Origin: Amycolatopsis regifaucium
GTDB lineage: Bacteria; Actinomycetota; Actinomycetes; Mycobacteriales; Pseudonocardiaceae
Length of the DNA: 64,000 nucleotides
Assembly (NCBI RefSeq): GCF_001613935.1
Contig: NZ_LQCI01000012.1
Coordinates: 248,001-312,000, forward strand
Direction of reading: 5' to 3'
This document shows positions 9,034-16,583 of this stretch, piece by piece. Under the pieces are notes generated by a model that had not been told where the DNA came from, did no database searches, and saw nothing but the letters and a program-made list of their open reading frames with translations. Position 1 is the first letter of the stretch. Each line of letters begins with the position of its first letter. The position numbers and the translations under genes are program-made.

Positions 9034-9287
9034 TACTGATCCGGCCTGTCGATCGCTCGGGCGAGGCGCATGAGACCGCGTGGGACATAAATCAGGCCGG
9101 TGCCGACCACAACGGCACAGCTGGCGATCAGAAGCGCCAGGTACCACTCGTAGCCACGGGTGAGCATCCATCCAGTGAAGAACAGCACGCCGAGGGTCAT
9201 GGTGACCTGTGGCCACGTGACGCTGTGCGCAGGCGGCCGGTATGGAACAGCAGTGCCGGGCACGCTCGGCACAGACGACAACGTCAC
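9033..9287 (-). CDS. Small two-helix membrane protein, 84 aa
   Basis: Begins with ATG at 9287 and has two hydrophobic helices (about residues 29-46 and 50-68) linked by RGYEW, then a basic tail RGLMRLARAIDRPDQ. Its TAA overlaps the ATG of the HTH-membrane protein (TAATG), so the pair is translationally coupled and probably works together at the membrane. I do not recognise a family. Confidence 0.6.
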   Translation of the reverse strand: MTLSSVPSVPGTAVPYRPPAHSVTWPQVTMTLGVLFFTGWMLTRGYEWYLALLIASCAVVVGTGLIYVPRGLMRLARAIDRPDQ

Positions 9288-9516
9288 AAGAAACTCCCTG
9301 AGCAGTATGTGGGCCGCCCGGCGTGCCGTGGGCGGCTAGGCAGAAAGTGCTGTGGCTCGAGACTTCGTGATCCCAGCCTGTTCCGCTCAGGTGTTGGCGC
9401 ACCAATAACGGAACAACCCTCACGCTGCCGTGCGGCACGCCTCGTGAGGGCAGGCCCATCGTATGCCTGGCAAGAAGATCACGGCGAGAAGAAGGTGCGA
9501 TAGATCCTCGAACTCC

Positions 9517-9706
9517 TGTCCAAAATCGATGTCACACCGGCCTTACTCGGCGAGTCCCCGGTGTCCAAGATCATGAGACGAGGAATAGTGAAACGCTGTC
9601 GCGGTGGCGGGTGAACTCGCTGCTTAGGACAGCCTGATGTCGTATTTACCCAGGTTGAGCGCCGTCGCGGTCGATTTTGGACACGGTGACCTGCTGTCCA
9701 AAACCG
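9517..9706. repeat. TGTCCAAAA repeat trio (one inverted pair plus a third copy)
   Basis: TGTCCAAAATCGA at 9517-9529 is matched by its exact reverse complement TCGATTTTGGACA at 9671-9683. A third, related copy TGTCCAAAACCG is at 9695-9706. A 13-bp exact inverted match within 170 bp of non-coding DNA is unlikely to be chance, and may mark recombination ends or protein-binding sites. Confidence 0.5.
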
Positions 9707-9852
9707 TCCTCGTTCCCCGGAGCTCACCCCCCGTCAAGGGGTAAAGTCGTGTTCACCGGTCCGGAAGGGCCGGTACCCTGGGCACGAACTAATGCTGTGG
9801 CTCGAGCCAAGGGTAGCGATGGATCACCGTTGGCGCGGTGCCATCCAACCGG

Positions 9853-9880
9853 ACCCCGGAGGGACTCCCTCCGGGGTTTC
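9853..9880 (+). terminator. Terminator-like hairpin, possible 3' end of a small RNA
   Basis: ACCCCGGAGGG pairs perfectly with CCCTCCGGGGT (11 bp, 3-nt loop) and is followed by TTTC. Just upstream, 9818-9845 forms a second stem (GATGG.CACCG with CGGTG.CCATC). No coding gene ends here, so a short plus-strand transcript is plausible but unproven. Confidence 0.5.
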
Positions 9881-10048
9881 GCGTGGTGGCGAACGCCAGC
9901 AGGCGCCGCACGAGGTGTTGCCCGCCGACGTTGAACCAACGGCGCGCCCCGGTCTGACCGTCCGAGGACGATCAGTGATCCGAGAGCAAGCGGAAACCTC
10001 GAAGGTGACAGACCGCCGCGAAGGCTAGTAGCCAGTGCAGGGCCAAAG

Positions 10049-10083
10049 GGGCCTGCGCGGCGGACTTCCTCGTGCGCAGGCCC
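10049..10083. terminator. Long hairpin without a T-tract
   Basis: GGGCCTGCGC at 10049-10058 and GCGCAGGCCC at 10074-10083 form a perfect 10-bp stem around a 15-nt loop. It lies in gene-free DNA, so its role as a terminator is a guess. Confidence 0.35.
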
Positions 10084-10137
10084 TGCCTGGTGGGGCTCCT
10101 TACTTAGGCAGCGGAGGAGCGTTTCGGCGACCGGCAG

Positions 10138-10207
10138 TATCGTCCTCTATGGACATTCGCGAGGCGCCGCTCGTCCCCGGGCCTCGCATTTAGAGGACTG
10201 AATGCGG
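10138..10207. repeat. R1 palindrome, copy c (degenerate)
   Basis: Only the core arms survive: GTCCTCTA at 10142-10149 and TAGAGGAC at 10191-10198, with an inner GCGAGGC/GCCTCGC stem at 10158-10164 and 10181-10187. The right side keeps the R1-like CATTTAGAGGACTGAATGC. It abuts the stop codon of the acetyltransferase gene (2 bp). Confidence 0.65.
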
Positions 10208-10209
10208 GG

Positions 10210-10743
10210 TCACCAGACGTCGCCGGAGCGCCAGTCGCAGGTGATCTCCCCGTCCAGGTCCATGGTGACCCCCACCGGCAGCACGTGGATCGACCCGTCG
10301 TCCTCCTTCGTCGCCTCCACGCCCGAAGGCGTCATGACCGACGAAGGACCGCGCCACAGCAGCCAGCCACGCGACTCGTAGAACTCCAGTGCGTCTTCGG
10401 ACGCCGAAAGCGCCCCGAGGTCGTACGCCTTCCGCAGGACCCGCTCCAGCGCGTCCATCATCGCGGCGCCGTGCCCGCGCCGCCGGTGGTCGGAGCGGAC
10501 GGCGACCGCCTCGACGTAACCCGTCCGGAGTACCCGGCCGTTGTGCACGAGCCGTCGCTGGACCAGTGACGCGTGCCCGATCAGCTCGCCGCCCTCCCAG
10601 ATCAGCGTATGCATGCCGCCGAGGGAGTTCTCCCAGTCGTCGTCGCTGAAATCGCCCTCGAAGGCGTCGTCGAGCAGGGCGCGCGCCGCTTCCAGCACGG
10701 CGGCGTCGAGGTCGGCGGTGTGCACGGTCCACAGCTCGGTCAT
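10210..10743 (-). CDS. AAC(2')-I-type aminoglycoside 2'-N-acetyltransferase
   Basis: 177-aa GNAT enzyme closely resembling the chromosomal AAC(2')-I enzymes of mycobacteria, which acetylate the 2'-amino group of aminoglycosides with acetyl-CoA. The family blocks are DFSDDDWENSLGGMHTLIWE, IGHASLVQRRL, LRTGYVEAVAVRSDHRRRGHG (motif A, acetyl-CoA pyrophosphate loop), YDLGALSASEDALEFYESRG and the C-terminal CDWRSGDVW. Length matches the family (about 180 aa). It stands alone, with no mobile-element context, so it is more likely an intrinsic enzyme whose natural role may be other than drug resistance. Starts with ATG at 10743. Confidence 0.88.
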   Translation of the reverse strand: MTELWTVHTADLDAAVLEAARALLDDAFEGDFSDDDWENSLGGMHTLIWEGGELIGHASLVQRRLVHNGRVLRTGYVEAVAVRSDHRRRGHGAAMMDALERVLRKAYDLGALSASEDALEFYESRGWLLWRGPSSVMTPSGVEATKEDDGSIHVLPVGVTMDLDGEITCDWRSGDVW

Positions 10744-10790
10744 TCCGCCATCTTCACCCGGCGGCGGCGTTCTGACCAGCGGGTTGTGAC

Positions 10791-11660
10791 TCAGCAGCCG
10801 CAGGACCGACGGTGTATGAAGCGCGGCGCGAGCCGTACGGATTCGGGTCGTCGCTCAGGGTCGGTGATCCGGGCGAGCAGGAGTTCGACGGCCTTGCGCC
10901 CGATCTCCTCGATCGGCTGCGCCATCGTGGTCACCGCCGGGGTCACCTGGCCGGCCCACTCCATGTCGCCGTAGCCGACGATCGCGAGGTCGCGGCCGAT
11001 CCGGATGCCGAGCCGGTGCGCCTCGTACTGGACGCCGATCATCATCGCCTCGCTCGCCACCACCAGCGCGGTCGGCGACGGCCAGCTGTCGAGCAGTTTC
11101 GCGGTCGCGGCGGCCGCCCCGCCCGGGGTTGACCGCCCGCACGCGACCAGCTGCGACGTCCACCGGATGCCGGAGCGGCCGAGGCCGAGCCGGTAGCCTA
11201 GCGCGCGCTCCTCGTGGGTGGTCATGCCTTCTTCGCCCGCGATGAAGCCGATCTTGCGGTGCCGCAGCCCGGCGAGATGCCGCACGAGCGCGCAGACGGC
11301 CTGGATGTTTTCGGAGCCGACCTGGTCGACGTCGTTGCGTCCGGCCATCCGGTCGACGAGGACGGTCGGCACGCCCATCCGGACCAGCCCGTTGATCACC
11401 GCCTCGTCGCCGGCCGCCGGGACCAGCAGGACACCGTCGACGCGGTCCGCGCGCAGCTCGCGGATGACCGCGGCCTCGTTGGCGACGCTGTCGCCGGTGT
11501 CGGCGAGGGTGATTTCGCAGCCGTGACGACGTCCGGCGCGGCGGATGGCGCGGATGAGCTCACCCGAATAGGGGTTCGCGTGCATTGCCATGGCCACCCC
11601 GAACCGGTGGGTGACCGGGGTGTCCTCCCACAGGGGCAACGCCGGGGACAATGCCGTCAT
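10791..11660 (-). CDS. HTH-less LacI-family paralogue (sugar-binding domain only)
   Basis: 289-aa protein that aligns over its whole length with the sugar-binding core of the neighbouring LacI regulator: FGVAMAMHANPYSGELIRAI, VDGVLLVPAAGDEAVI, VPTVLVDR, DVDQVGSENIQA, the shared GYRLGLGRSG, and the ending TTMAQPIEEIGRKAVELLL. The DNA-binding helix-turn-helix and hinge are absent. The bases upstream to 11748 do not encode an HTH in any frame. It therefore cannot bind DNA in the usual way and might form mixed dimers with the full-length regulator or be decaying. It has the intact Cys-Gly-Cys C-terminus also found in the paralogue. Confidence 0.8.
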   Translation of the reverse strand: MTALSPALPLWEDTPVTHRFGVAMAMHANPYSGELIRAIRRAGRRHGCEITLADTGDSVANEAAVIRELRADRVDGVLLVPAAGDEAVINGLVRMGVPTVLVDRMAGRNDVDQVGSENIQAVCALVRHLAGLRHRKIGFIAGEEGMTTHEERALGYRLGLGRSGIRWTSQLVACGRSTPGGAAAATAKLLDSWPSPTALVVASEAMMIGVQYEAHRLGIRIGRDLAIVGYGDMEWAGQVTPAVTTMAQPIEEIGRKAVELLLARITDPERRPESVRLAPRFIHRRSCGC

Positions 11661-11748
11661 CGATCCACGCCTTCATCCGAGCTTGAATGAAGGTAACGGC
11701 TGACGGAGCGTTGCTCGGCCGCGAGACCGGAAAGTCTCCCAACAATCA

Positions 11749-12783
11749 TCAATGTGAGTGAACGTGCGCGCAGCCGCAGGACGCACGGTGGCGGAGCGTA
11801 GGCGGAATCCGGAGCGTCTGGGCCTTGCGTGCGGGGTCGTTGATCCGGGACAGCAGCAAGCGGACGGCCTGCGTGCCGATCTCCTCGATCGGCTGAGCCA
11901 TCGTGGTGAGCGGCGGATCGACGAGGTCGGCCCACTCGACGTCGTCGTAGACCACGACGGGCAGGTCGATCCCGGCTCGCATGCCTCGGCGGCGTAGTTC
12001 GTGCAGCACCCCGACCATCATGCTGTCGTTGCCGACCACCAGCGCCGTCGGCGGTTCCGGCAGCGCGAGCAGGGTGCTCAACGCCAGCGCCCCGCCCGCC
12101 CGCGACGACTGCCCGCAGGCGACCAGTTCCTCCGACCAGGTCCGCCCCGAACGGCCGAGTCCCAGCCGGTAGCCGAGGATGCGCTCCTCGCTGGTGCTCA
12201 GCCCGGCCGCACCGCTGATCATGCCGATCCGCTGATGCCCGAGCGACGCCAGATGCGCCGTCAGCGCCGACGTCGATTGGATGTTCTCCGCGCCGACCTG
12301 GTCGACGTCGGTGCGCGTGGAAAGCCGGTCGATGAGCACGGTCGGGACGTCGAGCGAGACGAGTTCCCCGATCACCGAACCGTCGCCGGGCGAGGGGGTG
12401 ATCAGCAGGCCGTCGACCCGGCGGGAACGCAGTGTCCGCACCGTTTCACGTTCGGTGTCGACGGTGTCGTGCGTGTCGGCCAGCAGAACCGTGTATCCCG
12501 CCGACGCGGCTTCGCGCTCGATCGCCTGGATGAGCACCGCGAAATACGGGTTCGCCAACAGGGAGATCGCGACGCCGATCGACCGCGTCCCGCCGGTGAC
12601 CAGCGAGCGGGCGATCGCGTCACCGGTGTAGCCGGTCTGCTCGATCGCGCGGAGCACCGCGGCCTTGGTCTCCTCGGCGACCGCCCTGGTCCCGTTGACC
12701 ACATGCGAAACGGTCGTGATGGAGACGCCCGCCAGCTCGGCGATGTCGCGTTGAGTGGGACGGGAGGAGCGTGACGGCGGCAT
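11749..12783 (-). CDS. LacI-family transcriptional regulator of the adjacent sugar regulon
   Basis: 344-aa repressor: HTH at residues 10-30 (TQRDIAELAGVSITTVSHVV), hinge to about 60, then a periplasmic-binding-protein-like effector domain. ATG at 12783 is preceded by GAGG at a good distance; the open frame extends three codons further upstream only through a TTG. It is divergent from the sugar ABC operon, and a 24-bp palindromic operator lies 25 bp upstream of its start, which predicts autoregulation and control of the operon. The ligand is presumably the sugar taken up by the transporter. Confidence 0.9.
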   Translation of the reverse strand: MPPSRSSRPTQRDIAELAGVSITTVSHVVNGTRAVAEETKAAVLRAIEQTGYTGDAIARSLVTGGTRSIGVAISLLANPYFAVLIQAIEREAASAGYTVLLADTHDTVDTERETVRTLRSRRVDGLLITPSPGDGSVIGELVSLDVPTVLIDRLSTRTDVDQVGAENIQSTSALTAHLASLGHQRIGMISGAAGLSTSEERILGYRLGLGRSGRTWSEELVACGQSSRAGGALALSTLLALPEPPTALVVGNDSMMVGVLHELRRRGMRAGIDLPVVVYDDVEWADLVDPPLTTMAQPIEEIGTQAVRLLLSRINDPARKAQTLRIPPTLRHRASCGCAHVHSH

Positions 12784-12807
12784 TACCAATCCTCGGTCAG
12801 GTCTGCT

Positions 12808-12831
12808 GCAAGCGTTTGCGCAAACGCTTGC
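12808..12831. promoter_or_regulatory. LacI-type operator (perfect 24-bp palindrome)
   Basis: GCAAGCGTTTGC followed directly by GCAAACGCTTGC, a perfect 24-bp palindrome in the divergent region between the LacI gene and the binding-protein gene. Each half alone resembles a LacI/CcpA-type site with a central CG, so this could be one extended operator or two abutting ones. It is the expected binding site of the LacI regulator next to it. Confidence 0.85.
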
Positions 12832-12898
12832 GAGTGAGCATAACCCTGTCTACCTTCCCGTTCATCGCCGACAGCCTTGAATCGGAAGGGCATCCCCC

Positions 12899-13915
12899 AT
12901 GAGACAGCGCAGTCTCTTAGCGCTAGCCCTGGCAGCCGCGCTCACGGTGACCACGGCCGGGTGCACGGTCGAACGCCACTGGGGTGGCGGGTCGAAGACC
13001 GGTGGTGGTGGCAAGGCCAAGGTCGGCCTGGTCACCAAGACCGACACCAACCCCTACTTCGTCGAGTTGAGAGCGGCCGCGAAGGCCGCCGCCGAGGCGA
13101 ACGGCGCGGACTTCAGCGCCCTCGCCGGCCAGTTCGACGGGGACAACGACGGCCAGGTCCGGGCCATCGAGAACCTCATGCAGCAGGGTGCGAACACCAT
13201 CCTGATCACGCCGAGTTCCTCGACCGGTGTCCTCGACGCCATCGACCGCGCCCGCAAGGCCGGGGTGCTGGTCATCGCGCTCGACACCGCGACCGAACCC
13301 GACACCGCCGTCGACGCCACTTTCGCCACGGACAACTTCGAGGCCGGACGGCAGCAAGGCGCGTACGTCAAGGCCGCGCTCGCGGGCAAGCCGCCGAAGT
13401 TGTTCATGGTGGACGGCACCGCCGGATCCACAGTGGACACTCAGCGGCACACCGGGTTCCTCAAGGGCATCGGGCTGACCGACGCCTCTCCGGAGATCAA
13501 GGGCAAGACGCCGGCGAACGGTGACCAGAGCCTTGCCCAGCAGGGGGTGGAGAACCTGCTGCAGCGGACCACCGACATCAACGCCGTCTACACGATGAAC
13601 GAGCCGATGGGCCGCGGCACCTACGCCGCGCTCCAGGCCCGCGGCCTGGTGAACCAGATCGTGATGGGCTCGATCGACGGCGGCTGCGAAGGCGTCAAGA
13701 ACGTGCGCGACGGTCAGTACGCCGCCACGGTCATGCAGTTCCCGAAAAAGATGGCGGAGCAGGGCGTCCTCGCCGCCATCGAGTACGCCAAGACCGGCAA
13801 GAAGCCGAGCGGCTTCGTGAACACCGGATCCGCGGTGATCACGGACAAGCCGATCCCCGGCGTGGAAAGCCAGGACACCAAGTGGGGCCTCGAGAACTGC
13901 TGGGGGACGAAATGA
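12899..13915 (+). CDS. Sugar ABC transporter substrate-binding lipoprotein
   Basis: 338-aa extracytoplasmic solute receptor with a lipoprotein signal; the lipobox ends at Cys22 (TVTTAGC). The mature part is a type I periplasmic-binding fold related to RbsB/FrcB: KVGLVTKTDTNPYFVEL, then VDATFATDNFEAGRQQGAYV and a C-terminal AVITDKPIPGV. It delivers a sugar to the permease and ATPase encoded next. Its stop overlaps the permease start (ATGA). The resemblance to FrcB and the FrcK-like kinase downstream suggest fructose or a related sugar, but that is inference. Confidence 0.9.
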   Translation: MRQRSLLALALAAALTVTTAGCTVERHWGGGSKTGGGGKAKVGLVTKTDTNPYFVELRAAAKAAAEANGADFSALAGQFDGDNDGQVRAIENLMQQGANTILITPSSSTGVLDAIDRARKAGVLVIALDTATEPDTAVDATFATDNFEAGRQQGAYVKAALAGKPPKLFMVDGTAGSTVDTQRHTGFLKGIGLTDASPEIKGKTPANGDQSLAQQGVENLLQRTTDINAVYTMNEPMGRGTYAALQARGLVNQIVMGSIDGGCEGVKNVRDGQYAATVMQFPKKMAEQGVLAAIEYAKTGKKPSGFVNTGSAVITDKPIPGVESQDTKWGLENCWGTK

Positions 13916-14901
13916 GCACGGTGACCCTCAAAGGCAACGAGCGTCCGACGATCGGTGAGTTCTTCCTGCGCGCGCCCGCCGTCGGACCGGCGCTCGCCCT
14001 GCTCGTCGCGATCGTGGTGTTCTCGCTTTCGACCGACACCTTCCTCGATCTCGACAACCTTTCCCTTGTGGTGCAACAGTCCCTGGTGGTCGGCACGCTC
14101 GCCCTCGGGCAGACGCTGATCATCCTGACCGCCGGGATCGACCTGGCCAACGCGGCCGCCATGGTGCTCGCGACGCTGATCATGGCGAAGCTCGTCGTCG
14201 GCGGCGTCCCCGGGATTTGGGCGCTGCTGCTGGGAATTGTGGCGACGGTGGTGATCGGGTCGGTCACCGGCTCCCTGGTCACCCGGATCAAATTGCCGCC
14301 GTTCATCGTCACCCTCGGTCTGCTGACGGTGCTCACCGCGGCCGCGAAACTGTTCGCGAGCGGACAGGCCGTCCCGGTCGCCGACGAGCTGCTCAAGTGG
14401 CTCGGCACCCGCCGGTACCTGTTCGGCGGCATTCCGATCACCTACGGCATGACGCTGGCTTTGCTGATGTACCTGGGGCTTTGGTACGCGCTCACGCGGA
14501 CGCCGTGGGGCAAGCACGTCTACGCGGTCGGCAACGCGCCGGAATCCGCGCGGCTGTCCGGGATCAAGGTCAACCGCACCATCCTTTCGGTGTACCTCGT
14601 CGCCGGGGTGATCGTCGGGATCGCCGCCTGGCAGGCGCTCGGCCGCGTGCCGAACGCCGACCCGAACGCGTTCCAGCTCGGCAACCTCGACTCCATCACC
14701 GCGGTGGTGCTCGGCGGCGCGAGCCTCTTCGGCGGCCGGGGTTCCGTACTCGGCACGATGATGGGCGCGCTGGTCGTCGCGGTACTGCGGTCCGGGCTGA
14801 CCCAGCTCGGGGTGGACGCGCTCTACCAGGACGTCGCCACCGGTGCCCTGCTCATCGGCGCCGTCTGCGTCGACCGTTTCGCGAGGAGGCAGCAGTCATG
14901 A
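13912..14901 (+). CDS. Sugar ABC transporter permease (RbsC/FrcC type)
   Basis: 329-aa integral membrane protein with 8-10 helices of the BPD_transp_2 family. Family markers are LALGQTLIILTAGIDLA near residues 60-80, GNAPESARLSGIKV and VVLGGASLFGGRGSVLGTMMGA near the C-terminus, the coupling segment. ATG at 13912 overlaps the binding-protein stop; a longer frame from 13882 is not needed. Its own stop overlaps the ATPase start. One permease gene implies a homodimeric channel. Confidence 0.92.
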   Translation: MSTVTLKGNERPTIGEFFLRAPAVGPALALLVAIVVFSLSTDTFLDLDNLSLVVQQSLVVGTLALGQTLIILTAGIDLANAAAMVLATLIMAKLVVGGVPGIWALLLGIVATVVIGSVTGSLVTRIKLPPFIVTLGLLTVLTAAAKLFASGQAVPVADELLKWLGTRRYLFGGIPITYGMTLALLMYLGLWYALTRTPWGKHVYAVGNAPESARLSGIKVNRTILSVYLVAGVIVGIAAWQALGRVPNADPNAFQLGNLDSITAVVLGGASLFGGRGSVLGTMMGALVVAVLRSGLTQLGVDALYQDVATGALLIGAVCVDRFARRQQS

Positions 14902-15704
14902 CGACACCGACGTTGTCCGCACAGGGACTGGTCAAACGCTACGGCCGGGTCACCGCCATCGACGGCGCCGACTTCGAACTGTTCCCCGGCGAGGTGCTCG
15001 CCGTCGTCGGCGACAACGGCGCCGGCAAGTCGAGTCTCATCAAAGCCCTTTCGGGTGCGGTGATCCCGGACGCCGGTGAGATCAAAGTGGACGGTGAGAT
15101 CGTCCACTTCAAGTCTCCTTTGGACGCTCGCCACTACGGAATCGAGACGGTGTATCAGGATCTCGCCGTCGCACCCGCTCTCGACATCGCGTCGAACATG
15201 TTCCTCGGCCGGGAAAAACGGCGTCAGGACATCTTCGGCAAGGTGTTCCGGAAGCTGGACCGGACCGCCATGCGGGACGAGGCGCAGCGGATCCTCGACG
15301 AACTCGGCATCAACATCAAATCCATCGCCCAGCCGGTGGAGACGCTGTCCGGCGGACAGCGCCAGGGTGTCGCGGTCGCGCGGGCGGCCGCGTTCGGCAC
15401 CAAGGCGGTGATCATGGACGAGCCCACCGCCGCGCTCGGCGTCGCCGAATCCGGCAAGGTGCTCGACCTGATCAACCGGATCCGCGAACGCGGCCTGCCG
15501 GTGGTGCTGATCAGCCACAACATGCCGCATGTGTTCGACATCGCCGACCGCATCCACGTGCACCGCCTCGGCAAGCGCGTCGCGGTCGTCTCGCCGAAGA
15601 CGCACACGATGAACCAGGTCGTCGGCCTGCTCACGGGCGCGTTGAAGATCGGCGAGAACGGCGAGGTCGAAGAGGTCGCTTCGGCCGTGCACACCGGGTT
15701 GTAG
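14898..15704 (+). CDS. Sugar ABC transporter ATP-binding protein (single-domain)
   Basis: 268-aa ATPase with Walker A GDNGAGKSS (about residues 38-46), Q-loop VYQDLAVAP, signature LSGGQRQGVAVARA and Walker B KAVIMDEPTAALG, followed by the switch histidine in VLISHNM. It has one nucleotide-binding domain, as in FrcA, not two as in RbsA/XylG. The ATG overlaps the permease stop (ATGA at 14898-14901). The PfkB kinase gene follows after 3 bp. Confidence 0.93.
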   Translation: MTTPTLSAQGLVKRYGRVTAIDGADFELFPGEVLAVVGDNGAGKSSLIKALSGAVIPDAGEIKVDGEIVHFKSPLDARHYGIETVYQDLAVAPALDIASNMFLGREKRRQDIFGKVFRKLDRTAMRDEAQRILDELGINIKSIAQPVETLSGGQRQGVAVARAAAFGTKAVIMDEPTAALGVAESGKVLDLINRIRERGLPVVLISHNMPHVFDIADRIHVHRLGKRVAVVSPKTHTMNQVVGLLTGALKIGENGEVEEVASAVHTGL

Positions 15705-15707
15705 CGA

Positions 15708-16583
15708 GTGAGAGTGCTGCTGGCGGGGCTGTGCACCGTCGACCAGGTTCAGCGTGTCGCCGAGATCCCGGCACCGGGTGAGAAGGTGCGTTCGCTGTCG
15801 ATGGACGTCGCGGCCGGGGGGCCGGCGACGAACGCGGCGGTGACCGTGGCCGCGCTCGGCGCCGAGGCGACGCTCCTGACGGTCGCCGGTGCGCACCCGC
15901 TGGCCGCACTCGCCCGCGCCGACCTCGATGCGCACGGCGTCGACCTCGTCGATCTCGATCCCGGCCAGCCCGATCCGCCCGCGATCAGCGCCGTCGTCGT
16001 CCGCGAGTCCGACGGCGAGCGCACCGTCGTCTCGCGCAACGCCCACGCTTCCTCGCGTTCGGTCCTCTCGATGCGTTCCTTGCACGCGCAACTACCGCGT
16101 TTAGAGGACGAAATGCCAAGGTGTGTCCTCCTGGATGGGCACCATCCAGAAATCGCTCTGCACCTGGCGCGCTGGGCGCGGGAGCGGAAGGTGCCGGTGG
16201 TGCTCGACGCGGGGAGCTGGAAGCCGGTCTTCGGCGAACTCCTGCCGTTGGTCGACATCGCCGCGTGCTCATCCCTCTACCGGGGGGATGATCCTCGCGC
16301 GTACGGCGTACCGGTCGTGATCACCACGGCGGGGCCGGAACCGGTGCGCTGGACGACCGCGGACGGATCCGGCGCGGTCCCCGTCCCCGTCACCCAGGCG
16401 CGTGACACGCTGGGCGCCGGCGATGTCTGGCACGGGGCTTTCGCGTACGCGGTCGCCCGGGGCGTGGAGGGTCTCCAGGCTTGGATCGGGTTCGCCAACG
16501 AGGTGGCCGCCGAACGGGTGCGGCATGAAGGACCGAGGTCGTGGACGGCCTCGGTCGCGAAGATGGGAGAGGGACTGCCATGA
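15708..16583 (+). CDS. PfkB-family sugar kinase carrying an in-frame R1 palindrome
   Basis: 291-aa ribokinase-like enzyme that probably phosphorylates the imported sugar. The substrate-binding N-terminus (VAAGGPATNAAVTVAALGAEA) and the C-terminal catalytic signature (DTLGAGDVWHGAFAYAV, containing the base Asp) are intact. Residues about 116-137 (SVLSMRSLHAQLPRLEDEM) are encoded by R1 copy d at 16055-16116, between the RNAHA segment and the VLLDGHHPE strand. The frame stays open, so the element was accepted as a loop or replaced one. GTG start at 15708; stop overlaps the next kinase start. Confidence 0.85.
   Translation: MRVLLAGLCTVDQVQRVAEIPAPGEKVRSLSMDVAAGGPATNAAVTVAALGAEATLLTVAGAHPLAALARADLDAHGVDLVDLDPGQPDPPAISAVVVRESDGERTVVSRNAHASSRSVLSMRSLHAQLPRLEDEMPRCVLLDGHHPEIALHLARWARERKVPVVLDAGSWKPVFGELLPLVDIAACSSLYRGDDPRAYGVPVVITTAGPEPVRWTTADGSGAVPVPVTQARDTLGAGDVWHGAFAYAVARGVEGLQAWIGFANEVAAERVRHEGPRSWTASVAKMGEGLP
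16055..16116. repeat. R1 palindrome, copy d, inside a coding sequence
   Basis: Right arm 16094-16116 (ACCGCGTTTAGAGGACGAAA then TGC) is a canonical R1 half. The left arm 16055-16076 (GCGTTCGGTCCTCTCGATGC) has drifted, keeping GGTCCTCT and ATGCG. The centre CCTTGCACGCGCAACT is R1-like. It is read in frame with the PfkB gene, so the left-arm changes may reflect protein-level selection. Confidence 0.9.

Larger units (their letters stand above)
9288..10137. other. Gene-free stretch with repeats and hairpins
   Basis: About 850 bp in which no reading frame looks like a real gene. It holds the presumed promoter of the small membrane gene, a TGCTGTGGCTCGAG direct repeat (9348-9361 and 9793-9806), a TGTCCAAAATCGA inverted repeat, a terminator-like hairpin at 9853-9880 and a second long hairpin at 10049-10083. 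One frame around 9505-9600 reads ILELLSKIDVTPALLGE, interrupted just upstream by a stop, and may be a decayed gene fragment. Base composition is less GC-rich than in the flanks, suggesting acquired or eroded DNA. Confidence 0.5.

Noticed and set aside
9475..9605. A fragment ILELLSKIDVTPALLGESPV resembling a TFIIS N-terminal-like helix bundle
   Set aside because: It is interrupted by a stop just upstream, has no start, and is too short to assign; mentioned only as possible decayed coding DNA.
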